In this document: in pieces, positions 26,969-34,918 of the stretch | How positions within the stretch are numbered: position 1 is the first letter of the stretch | How the letters are laid out: each line of letters begins with the position of its first letter | Source of the DNA: Chondrinema litorale | GTDB lineage: Bacteria > Bacteroidota > Bacteroidia > Cytophagales > Flammeovirgaceae | Assembly (NCBI RefSeq): GCF_026250525.1 | Contig: NZ_CP111053.1 | Coordinates: forward strand, 154,106 to 218,105 | Length of the DNA: 64,000 nt | Reading direction: 5' to 3' | The notes under the pieces: generated by a model | What the model saw: the letters and a program-made list of their open reading frames with translations, nothing else | Told to the model about the DNA's origin: nothing | The model's database searches: none | Position numbers and translations under genes: made by a program

Positions 26969-27904
26969 GGCAAGCTTAAATTTTGACTAAATATGAATAT
27001 TATGAATGATATTTCCAAATATGGGAAAATTTACACTAATAATGACAAATGGGTGTACTTGTGACTAAAAAACATTCAATTTGACTGCTTTTAGGTGTAG
27101 TTATGACTATTAAAGGGTGTACTTACGACTAAATAGGGATATAGTAACGACTGTTTTAGGGTGTACTTATGACTAATATATTTTCTTTAAAAAATTTAAA
27201 AAAATATCATTTAGGGTGTAGTTACGACTAAATAGAAAAATATTCAATATGACTATAAAAGGGTGTACTTATGACTAAAGATATCTCTCAGAGCTCTATT
27301 TAAGTATTTTCCCATTAGAAAATCAATTTTATAAGTTGATATGAATAGAAAGGGATGTAGTTATGACTAAATCATTTTAATAGCAATAAACATACTTCTG
27401 ACTAGAAAGGGTGTACTTGTGACTAAAGATAAAAAAATACTAGTCAATATGACTTGTGACTAAAAAGGTTGTACTTATGACTAATCTATCTAAACATAAT
27501 AATCCTATATATAACACTGATATTCAATAACTTATAAATTTTAAGTACTATTAAGCTCTTAAAATTAAACACGACAGAAAGAATTAAAAATACAAAAGGG
27601 TGTAGTTTTGACTAGCGATAGGTGTAGTTATGACGAGAAAGGGGAATACTTACGACTAGAATTAGTAGTAATTATGACTAAAATAGTATGTAGTTATGAC
27701 TAGAAAGGGGTGTAGTTATGAAGTTATGACTACTCATAAGTGACTGAATTACAGAAACTTATAAATAATTTTGCTTCTATATAATATATATAGATAATAA
27801 AATCTATATAATTATTAATTCGGAAAAACAATGATTTTGTTATTCCGAATAAAATGAATGCAGCAAAATTAAATAAACTCTCGTGTTGTAAGAAAAATGT
27901 GACT
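26969..27904. other. Origin region (oriV) between rep regulator and lipoprotein
   Basis: 936 bp without a gene. It holds the iteron array, very AT-rich spacers (for example 27179-27210 and 27485-27560) that could serve as the unwinding element, and a TTTTGACTAA iteron half near 26980 close to the HTH start. An extended A+T block with TATATA runs lies at 27765-27840. A DnaA box could not be identified with confidence. Confidence 0.7.
27051..27733 (+). repeat. Iteron array of the replication origin, about 17 direct copies
   Basis: The core unit is GGGTGTACTTATGACTA or GGGTGTAGTTATGACTA. Well-kept copies begin near 27051, 27093, 27115, 27159, 27214, 27261, 27352, 27409, 27466, 27598, 27620 and 27705. 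Weaker copies lie near 27136, 27389, 27641, 27661 and 27685. All read in the same direction. Spacing is uneven, from about 20 to more than 100 bp, with AT-rich filler. The array lies directly upstream of the HTH-rep operon, so it should bind the Rep protein and drive origin opening. Confidence 0.9.
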
Positions 27905-28369
27905 ATGAGATTAATTAGCTTTTTATTCATTTTTCTTTTAATGTTTAGTTGTAAAGACGATCAGGTAAATCCAGATACGACTGAGTTTAAAATAGGAGAG
28001 GAGTTTGAACTTGAATATAAAATCGATGAGAAAGTATTATCAACAGCAACAAATCTAGCTTTAGAGTTTACTTTGCAATCAGTCTCGGACTCAAGATGTC
28101 CTGAGAATGCAAATTGCTTTTGGGCTGGTAATACTAAAGTGAACGGGGAGATTAAGAGTAAAGAGTCTGATGAGCAAATAGAATTAGATTTTTGCTTGGG
28201 AGACTGCTTTAGTGAAGGGCATCCAGAAGGATACACGATTCAAGATACAGTAGATTTTGACTTGGATGATAAAAGCTACATGGCTGTATTAAAAGCAGTT
28301 ACTCCTTTCCCTAGTTTAATTGATACGGCTGATACCAAGACGGTCTTAGTAGAAATATTAGAGAAGTAA
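27905..28369 (+). CDS. Small lipoprotein next to the origin
   Basis: 155 aa from ATG 27905, chosen because it places the lipoprotein signal at the N-terminus (MRLISFLFIFLLMFSCKDD, lipid-attached Cys about residue 16). An upstream in-frame ATG at 27854 would add 17 residues in front of the signal and is less likely. The mature part has two Cys pairs (SRCPENANCFWAG and DFCLGDCFSEG) and ends in a beta-rich segment. No named domain is recognised. It is likely an outer-membrane-anchored periplasmic protein. Nothing links it to replication except its place. Confidence 0.75.
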   Translation: MRLISFLFIFLLMFSCKDDQVNPDTTEFKIGEEFELEYKIDEKVLSTATNLALEFTLQSVSDSRCPENANCFWAGNTKVNGEIKSKESDEQIELDFCLGDCFSEGHPEGYTIQDTVDFDLDDKSYMAVLKAVTPFPSLIDTADTKTVLVEILEK

Positions 28370-28415
28370 AACCACTTTAAGAGGTCAATATTAAATTTCT
28401 TAAAATCAAAGACTT

Positions 28416-28468
28416 ATGACTAACTCCGAGTGGCGTTAGTCATTTTTATTTAATGGGGTTATGACTAA
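28416..28468. promoter_or_regulatory. Hairpin made of iteron cores and an extra half iteron
   Basis: A 9-bp inverted pair ATGACTAAC (28416-28424) and GTTAGTCAT (28435-28443) encloses a 10-base loop and is followed by TTTTATTT, so it can act as terminator for the lipoprotein gene. The arms contain the iteron core TGACTAA in opposite orientations. A further half iteron GGGGTTATGACTAA follows at 28455-28468. Inverted iteron halves are typical binding sites for Rep dimers in iteron plasmids. Confidence 0.5.
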
Positions 28469-28623
28469 ATTTTACTTTTGATCTGCTCTAATAATTCTCT
28501 CAATAAAATGAATTTGCTTAAAGTAATAGTTTAAGTTCCTTATTTATTAATACCCAAGATTTTATTCATTCGATTACAGATAGTATTTTGAGCTTTTAAG
28601 TTTAATTTTCTACGAATACTAAA

Positions 28624-29478
28624 ATGAATAAAAATAATTCAAGAAGAAATTTTGTGAAAAAATCTGCTGCTTTAGCGGCTAGTGTACCTACAATATTGGC
28701 TCCTACAGGGGTGTTTGCAGCTAAACCTGAAACTAAACAAAATGATGATGGTAAGATGGATGTAATTCGTTTTGCAGTTGCATCTGATGGGCATTTTGGT
28801 GAAAAGGGAACAGCTTATAAAATGTACTATAGGAATATAGTTGCTTGGTTAAATGCCGAAGCTGAAAATGAAGGATTAGATTTTTGCGTGTTTAACGGTG
28901 ACATCATTCACGATGACCCCAAACTTCTCAAAGAGGCCAACGCCTATTTTAAAGAGCTTAAAATACCTTATTATGCCACTCAGGGTAATCATGACAAAGT
29001 AAGTGAAGATTTGTGGAAGGAAGTATTCAACATACCATTTAATTACAGTTTTGAAAAAGGGAATAGTGGTTTTATACTTTGCACCACTTCAAATGAAAAA
29101 GGGGAATATTTATGCGCAGATGCCGATTTTGTAAAAGAGAAATTGGAATTATATAAGAGCAAAAAATCAGTATTTGTGTTTCTACATATCTCACACAAGA
29201 AATGGGTGGATAATGGCATAGATTGTAAAGAGATTACCGATATGCTAGAATCATACGAAAATGTTGCATGCATCTTTCATGGGCACGATCACGACCACCA
29301 TGAAGCAATGTATTCTGGAGGTAAAACTTATTTATTTGATGGGCATTTTGGTGGTAGTTGGGGACAAGAATATAAAGGCTACAGAATAGTAGAAGTTAGA
29401 GGAGGTACTGAAGTTTATACATACCAGTGTAATCCGCTGGCTAGAGGAATACAAAACAACAATAAGGTTAACCTCTAG
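28624..29478 (+). CDS. Tat-exported metallophosphoesterase
   Basis: 284 aa. The N-terminus has a twin-arginine signal (NSRRNFVKKSAALAASVPTI, cleavage near FAAKPE). The calcineurin-like core follows: ASDGHFGEKG (metal-binding Asp and His, about 52-61), FNGDIIHDDPK, ATQGNHDK (about 118-125), FLHISHKKW and FHGHDHDHHEAMYSG (about 218-232). All metal-ligand motifs of the family are present. It probably hydrolyses a phosphoester in the periplasm. It points towards the GH92 gene on the other strand and shares a terminator with it. Confidence 0.9.
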   Translation: MNKNNSRRNFVKKSAALAASVPTILAPTGVFAAKPETKQNDDGKMDVIRFAVASDGHFGEKGTAYKMYYRNIVAWLNAEAENEGLDFCVFNGDIIHDDPKLLKEANAYFKELKIPYYATQGNHDKVSEDLWKEVFNIPFNYSFEKGNSGFILCTTSNEKGEYLCADADFVKEKLELYKSKKSVFVFLHISHKKWVDNGIDCKEITDMLESYENVACIFHGHDHDHHEAMYSGGKTYLFDGHFGGSWGQEYKGYRIVEVRGGTEVYTYQCNPLARGIQNNNKVNL

Positions 29479-29485
29479 GAAAAGA

Positions 29486-29526
29486 TCAACCCAGACATTA
29501 TCTAGAAGATGTCTGGGTTGATTTTA
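29486..29526. terminator. Convergent terminator, 13-bp stem
   Basis: Arms TCAACCCAGACAT (29486-29498) and ATGTCTGGGTTGA (29509-29521) enclose a 10-base loop; TTTTAT follows on the plus strand. It lies 8 bp after the phosphoesterase stop and overlaps the last codons of the GH92 gene. Confidence 0.85.
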
Positions 29527-31750
29527 TAATTCTATTCGTCATTTCAAAAATTAGCTCTCCGCCTTCCATAATTTGCTCATGAGTAATTGAATGACCTTCT
29601 ACTTTCTTTCCATTTAGTGTTACCGATTGGACATAGACGTTTTCATCAGATTGATTTAGCGCTCTGATAATAAAGGTTTTATCTTCTGGTAAAGAAATTT
29701 CTGCATATTGAACAATGGGTGAACCCAACTCATACACCCCACCTACAGGATTAACAGGATAAAAACCTAAAGCACTAAATATATACCAAGCAGACATTTG
29801 ACCACAATCTTCATTTCCTATAATACCTTCGGGAGATGGTTTATAGAACTCCTTCATAATCTGTCTTACTTTTTCTTGTGTCTTTTCAGGTTTATCTATA
29901 AAGTTATACAAATAAGCTATATGGTGGCTCGGCTCATTTCCATGCACATATTGCCCTATAAAACCAGACATATCTGAGATTTCTTTACTTAACTCCTCTG
30001 GAGCTGAAGTTGTAAAAAGTGAATCTAATTTTCTTTCAAAAGCATCCTTCCCACCCATCAGGTTTATTAAGCCATCTATATCATGCGGAACATACCAAGT
30101 ATACTGCCATGCATTTCCTTCTGTATAATCGTTATTTTCTGCCGAACCAAGTAAAGATTCTTTCTCTTTCCAAGTGCCATCTTCGAGCTTTGGTCGCATA
30201 AAATTGCTTCCTTTATCAAATACATTCTTATAATACAGCGCTCTTTCATCAAAGATTCTTTGAGCGGCAGTATCAGAAAAATTTTCGGCCATTCTGGCTA
30301 TGCTCCAGTCGTCAAAAGCATATTCGAGTGTTTTAGAAACCGATTCTTTTTGTTTATCAGCAGGAATATATTTGAACTCTTTATAAAATGGTAATCCTTC
30401 TGCATCACTGTTGGCTGTATTTTTCATGGCTCTTAATGCCATTAAACCATTAAAATCATTAATTCCTTTTAACCAAGCATCTGCAATTACCGGGGTAGAG
30501 TGGTAGCCAATCATGGTATTGGTTTCATTTCCCCATAGTGCCCATTCAGGTAGTGTAGAATCTGGATTGTTTTCATAAAAACTCAGCAAAGATTCTATAA
30601 AATCATCAGTTTTTTGCTGTTGAAAAATTGTAAATAGGGGATGAGCTGCTCTAAAAGTATCCCAAAGTGAAAAAGTATAATATTTATCGTAGCCTTCTGC
30701 TTTTACTATTTGATTGTTAACTGCTCTAAATTTACCATCGGCATCGCTGTATAAATTGGGAGATTGCATTAAATGATATAATGCTGTATAAAAATTGGTT
30801 TTTACTTGAATGTCGGGAGTTCGGATATATATTTTTTCTAATTCCGAATTCCACATTTTTTTTGACTCTTGAACTATAGCTTCAAAATCCCAATTCGTGA
30901 TCTCATTTTCTAAATTGTTTAATGCAGCCTCCTCACTTACAGACGAGATACCCACTTTTAGCAGAATGGGTAATTTTTCGGTATTTTCAAAATGAAAAGA
31001 ACCAGTACAATTTTTAGTATTAACTTCGTTTGTTCCTCTATTTAAAATGCCATTTCTAACAAGGTTAAATCGATCGAATTTTTTCGAAAACTTTGCTGCA
31101 AAAAATACCTTTTGATCTTTTGCCCAACCTTTAGAGAATCTATAGCCAACTACCGTAGATGAATCATTTTCAACATACATGTATGAATCTGTAGCTTCAT
31201 CATCATTTACAGACCAACCAAGATCTATAAGTACAGTAGCAGAGTCGCCTTTCGGAAAAGTATAGCTATGTAAACCAGCTCTTTTGGTACTGGTCATTTC
31301 AGCAAATATTTCTGATTGGTCAAACTTTACAGAGTAATAACCAGGTGATGCTTGTTCATTTGCATGGGAGTAGGTAGATAAAAAGCTTTGCATAAAACCT
31401 CTACCTTGACCGGTTGTATCGTTTACAACATCTCTTAAAGTTGGCATTACCAAAATATCGAGCATGTCTCCAATACCAGTACCACTTAAATGCGTATGAC
31501 TAAAGCCAACTATTTGAGGTTTAGAATAATGGTAACCAGAACTCCAATCCCAACCTTCCCATCCATTATCTGGACTTAATTGCACCATGGAAAAAGGCAA
31601 AGATGCTCCCGGATAAGTATGTCCGTGGCCATCTGTACCAATAAATGGATTTACATATTTGCTTAAATTCTCCTCTTTTTCTCTCTTCTTTCCTGAATCA
31701 CACGCAGAGAATATCAGGAATAGCACACAAAAAAAAATACCCTTATTCAT
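29498..31750 (-). CDS. GH92 family alpha-mannosidase lipoprotein
   Basis: 750 aa with a lipoprotein signal (MNKGIFFCVLFLIFSACDSG). The GH92 start NPFIGTDGHGHTYPGASLPF lies at about residues 35-54; the catalytic domain includes ALWGNETNTMIGYHSTPVIA, SGFIGQYVHGNEPSHHIAYL and the key block IIGNEDCGQMSAWYIFSALG (about 640-660) with the catalytic acids and calcium ligands. GH92 enzymes are exo-acting calcium-dependent alpha-mannosidases that trim N-glycans or yeast mannan. Full length for the family. It is isolated: no SusCD or other mannosidases are adjacent. Confidence 0.93.
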   Translation of the reverse strand: MNKGIFFCVLFLIFSACDSGKKREKEENLSKYVNPFIGTDGHGHTYPGASLPFSMVQLSPDNGWEGWDWSSGYHYSKPQIVGFSHTHLSGTGIGDMLDILVMPTLRDVVNDTTGQGRGFMQSFLSTYSHANEQASPGYYSVKFDQSEIFAEMTSTKRAGLHSYTFPKGDSATVLIDLGWSVNDDEATDSYMYVENDSSTVVGYRFSKGWAKDQKVFFAAKFSKKFDRFNLVRNGILNRGTNEVNTKNCTGSFHFENTEKLPILLKVGISSVSEEAALNNLENEITNWDFEAIVQESKKMWNSELEKIYIRTPDIQVKTNFYTALYHLMQSPNLYSDADGKFRAVNNQIVKAEGYDKYYTFSLWDTFRAAHPLFTIFQQQKTDDFIESLLSFYENNPDSTLPEWALWGNETNTMIGYHSTPVIADAWLKGINDFNGLMALRAMKNTANSDAEGLPFYKEFKYIPADKQKESVSKTLEYAFDDWSIARMAENFSDTAAQRIFDERALYYKNVFDKGSNFMRPKLEDGTWKEKESLLGSAENNDYTEGNAWQYTWYVPHDIDGLINLMGGKDAFERKLDSLFTTSAPEELSKEISDMSGFIGQYVHGNEPSHHIAYLYNFIDKPEKTQEKVRQIMKEFYKPSPEGIIGNEDCGQMSAWYIFSALGFYPVNPVGGVYELGSPIVQYAEISLPEDKTFIIRALNQSDENVYVQSVTLNGKKVEGHSITHEQIMEGGELIFEMTNRIIKSTQTSSR

Positions 31751-31847
31751 GGGGTGAAATTAAATAATTAAAGATTTTAATTAAACCTTATAATTTTTTT
31801 TTAAAGATTATCAGCCTTCGCGAACAGGGAATTACAAAAAAGTTGCT

Positions 31848-33770
31848 CTAGTTTATGGGTAGTTTAATGGTGAAAGTACTTCCTTTACCAGAAGTTGAAG
31901 TTACATCTATTGAGCCTTTTAGCTTCTCCAGTGTTTCTTTCACTATGTAAAGTCCTAAACCAGAACCATTTTTACCAACATCACCTACTCTAAAAAACAT
32001 TTTAAAAATTTCGTCGAGATATTCTTCCGCAATTCCAATACCGTTATCTTCAACTATCACAAAAATAAATTCATCGGTTAATTCTGCACCAATATTTATA
32101 TATGAGTCAGTTTTACGAGTATTGCTGTATCTGATTGCATTAGATAATACATTTCCAAAAATGACAGAGAGTCTTCTGTGGTCAGAAATGATGTTAAAAT
32201 CTTCGCTGATATTATTATTAATACTAATCTCTTCTTTTACATTACCAAAGTAAAACTGAGAGATTTGCTGGGTCATTAAATCTTTTAGATTGATATTTTC
32301 TTTTTCAACTTCTTGTCTGTTGTTTCTGGAATAATCCATAATATCTTGGATAAAAGCATCCAGTTTACCCAAACTTTGGTTTTGAAGATCGAGGTATTGC
32401 TGTATTTTTTGCAGATTGGTTTCTTCTTTTGCTAAATCAACAAGTCCCATAGTAGAAGCAATTGGTGCTCTTAAATCATGAGAAACTCTATACACGAAAT
32501 TATCCATTTCTGTATTTAGCTTGTTTAGCTCATTATTATTCGTTTCAAGTTGTTGATTGTATATAAGCGTTTTACTTAGAAGTGCACTAATTTCTTCTTC
32601 CTTTCTCTTTTTATCAGTTATATCTGTAATCTTTAACAGCGTGATTTTCTCATTGAGATAAGGAATGTTTTTAGAAACTACCAAGCCCCAGAAATGCTCA
32701 TTTTTATTCGATTTTAGCAATAGCTCTTTGCTAATTTCTTCGTCCTTGGTAGATTTTAAAGATTTTAATTGACTTCTTAGATTCACTTCAAAATCGTTGC
32801 TTGATTTACCAATTATCTCTTCTTTGCTTTCAAAATCAAACAAGGTTACCGATCTGTCATTACAATCTAATATGGTTGAATTTTCAGAATCTACTATAAA
32901 CAAAGCATCACTAGACTCATTAAAAACAGAAGTAAAAAGTGCTAATGTTTTTTGCAGTTTTTCTTGAGTATTTAAATTAAGAGTAATGTCTCTTCCAACA
33001 GCCTGAATTTCTGTAATTTTATTGCCAGCTCCTAAAATTCCATAAAACTCCCATTCAATTACGGCAATATGTTCTTGCGATAAGAATATTCTAAGATTTA
33101 CAGTTTTTATTTTTCCAGGATTGTTTAAGCAAAAGTTTATCGCTTCTTTACAGATATTTCTGTCTTCGTTGTAAATTATCTGAAACAATTCTTTTTGAAG
33201 TAATTCAGATTCTCTGAAACGAAACTTACTTAAAAAGCTATAGTTGGCAAATGTGTATTTACCATCAGGATCGATCCTGATTAAGAAGTTATTTTGAGAT
33301 TGTAAAAGAGAATTTAATCTAGATTCTTTATTTAAAAGTTCTGTTTGACTTTTTAAGATAGTGGCACTTAATAAATGTGTCTGCTCAATTAAGTCTTTTA
33401 TTTTATGCTGATGTTTTTTTACTTCAGAGATATCATTAATCTGAAGAATATAACACTGCTCATTTTCGTACTGATACTCGGTATATTTAACGCCAACATA
33501 AATAAGGTTTTCATCTAAATGCTTGTGCTCATCTAAAGAGAAAAGGAACTCAGGGTCTTCTTTTTTTGGTTTTTTACTTAGTAAGTTATAAAAACTTAAA
33601 CCAGCCATTCCCATTTTATAACCATACAATTCACTAGCATTTTGATTAGCATATAAGATATTTAGCTTCTTGTCGAGTAAAATTAAAGGGACAGGCGATT
33701 CTTGTATAATTGCATCTAGATTAGTTTTAATAATTTTATATTGCTCATTATGGTGATTATTCATTAACAT
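31848..33770 (-). CDS. PAS sensor histidine kinase
   Basis: 640 aa, no membrane segment. Three PAS-type regions: about 12-120 (ESPVPLILLDKKLNILYANQ), about 155-270 and about 275-390 (NESSDALFIVDSENSTILDC). A helical linker precedes the H-box DNFVYRVSHDLRAPIASTMG (about 423-442). The HATPase part has FGNVLSNAIRY, VEDNGIGIAEE and NGSGLGLYIVKETLEKLKGS. It is very like the kinase at 22006-23895. Alternative start at the third codon (ATG). No partner regulator is next to it. Confidence 0.92.
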   Translation of the reverse strand: MLMNNHHNEQYKIIKTNLDAIIQESPVPLILLDKKLNILYANQNASELYGYKMGMAGLSFYNLLSKKPKKEDPEFLFSLDEHKHLDENLIYVGVKYTEYQYENEQCYILQINDISEVKKHQHKIKDLIEQTHLLSATILKSQTELLNKESRLNSLLQSQNNFLIRIDPDGKYTFANYSFLSKFRFRESELLQKELFQIIYNEDRNICKEAINFCLNNPGKIKTVNLRIFLSQEHIAVIEWEFYGILGAGNKITEIQAVGRDITLNLNTQEKLQKTLALFTSVFNESSDALFIVDSENSTILDCNDRSVTLFDFESKEEIIGKSSNDFEVNLRSQLKSLKSTKDEEISKELLLKSNKNEHFWGLVVSKNIPYLNEKITLLKITDITDKKRKEEEISALLSKTLIYNQQLETNNNELNKLNTEMDNFVYRVSHDLRAPIASTMGLVDLAKEETNLQKIQQYLDLQNQSLGKLDAFIQDIMDYSRNNRQEVEKENINLKDLMTQQISQFYFGNVKEEISINNNISEDFNIISDHRRLSVIFGNVLSNAIRYSNTRKTDSYINIGAELTDEFIFVIVEDNGIGIAEEYLDEIFKMFFRVGDVGKNGSGLGLYIVKETLEKLKGSIDVTSTSGKGSTFTIKLPIN

Positions 33771-34095
33771 GTGATATTTTTATTTAGCACTTGTGATCGT
33801 TTATAGTTCAACTTCAACAATAGAATACTAGCAATAGTGCCATATATTAGTTAAATATAAATATAGGAAGAATAGTTCAAAATAATACCCTTTAAAATTG
33901 TATTTTTTTAAGCTTATGTTGAAAATATAGAATTTGTTTTCCATTGATTGTAGTTATTTACAATATTGAGATTGTACAATTCTTAGGAAGCCTTGCCATA
34001 GATAAACGTATTATTGATTTAAAACATTTGTTGTGAAGTGTCAATCAAATGCAAAAATTAACTTCTATTTAATATATTTCTAATAAGAATATTTA
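33771..34095. other. Divergent intergenic region
   Basis: 325 bp of AT-rich DNA between the divergent kinase and pentapeptide genes. It should hold both promoters. I see no clear motif, repeat or RNA. Confidence 0.4.
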
Positions 34096-34914
34096 TTGGT
34101 TTTGAAAAGACACGGAAAATATTACCAAAGAATTCAAGCTATACAAAAGCTACAATATTCTCGACTTATAAGATTAATCCAGACACCCATTGGAATTACT
34201 GTGGTAGTGGGTTTGTTTTTGATTATTATTATCTCTGTTTTAGATATTCGATACCTCGAAACTTCAAATGGCAAAGACATTCTTATAGAAGCGCATGGTT
34301 TACTTTTTGACATCTTCGTGTTTGGTGTGCTCTTGGCATATCTCAATAAATTTTTGGAGAAGAAACAAAAATCTGAGCGCTATCAAGAAGAAATTGATGA
34401 TTTTAGAGGTTGGGAAGAAAAAGAAGCCAAGTATAGAATTGTAGGTAACATTAAGAGACTTAACAAAATCGGTTATGGCAGAATAAACCTTTCAAACTGC
34501 TATTTGGCTCATGCCGATTTACATCAGGCAAATTTGGTTAAAGCTAATCTCAAAGGTGTAGATTTAAGTTATGCAGATTTGCGAAATGCAGACCTAAGTT
34601 ATTCCAATTTAAGCGATGCAGATTTAAGTGGTGCCGATCTCTCAAATGCTTTGTTAAGAGGAGTAAACTTGTCGAATGCTAAATTGAATAACACCAATCT
34701 TAGTCGAACTAGTTTATGGAGAGCTAAACTTATAGGTACCGAGCTATCGGGTGCTAAGCTTAAAAAGACTAATTTGATGGAAACAGATTTAACCAATGCA
34801 AAACTCTCTGAAGCATTTTTTGAAGATGTAAATCTAGACCATGCAGAGATGGATAAAGATTTAAGAAAAGCTATAAAGGAAGCTAAGCAAAGTTTACCAG
34901 ATTCTGGTATTTAA
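34096..34914 (+). CDS. Membrane-anchored pentapeptide-repeat protein
   Basis: 272 aa from a TTG codon; there is no early ATG, and TTG 34102 two codons later is an equal choice. Two hydrophobic helices (about residues 33-52 and 70-92) are followed by a charged linker (about 95-130). About 20 pentapeptide repeats (about 130-245) come next, with A(D/N)LS/x-type units such as LSYADLRNADLSYSNLSDAD. Such repeats fold as a right-handed square beta-helix. DNA-mimic proteins of this fold can act on gyrase, but the membrane anchor argues for another role. It ends 4 bp from the convergent primase-helicase gene. Confidence 0.85.
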   Translation: MVLKRHGKYYQRIQAIQKLQYSRLIRLIQTPIGITVVVGLFLIIIISVLDIRYLETSNGKDILIEAHGLLFDIFVFGVLLAYLNKFLEKKQKSERYQEEIDDFRGWEEKEAKYRIVGNIKRLNKIGYGRINLSNCYLAHADLHQANLVKANLKGVDLSYADLRNADLSYSNLSDADLSGADLSNALLRGVNLSNAKLNNTNLSRTSLWRAKLIGTELSGAKLKKTNLMETDLTNAKLSEAFFEDVNLDHAEMDKDLRKAIKEAKQSLPDSGI

Positions 34915-34918
34915 CCTG

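Noticed and set aside
27051..27733. Regular-looking repeats that could be read as a CRISPR array
   Set aside because: The units are only about 17 bp, degenerate and unevenly spaced, with AT-rich gaps and no cas genes. They fit iterons next to a rep gene.
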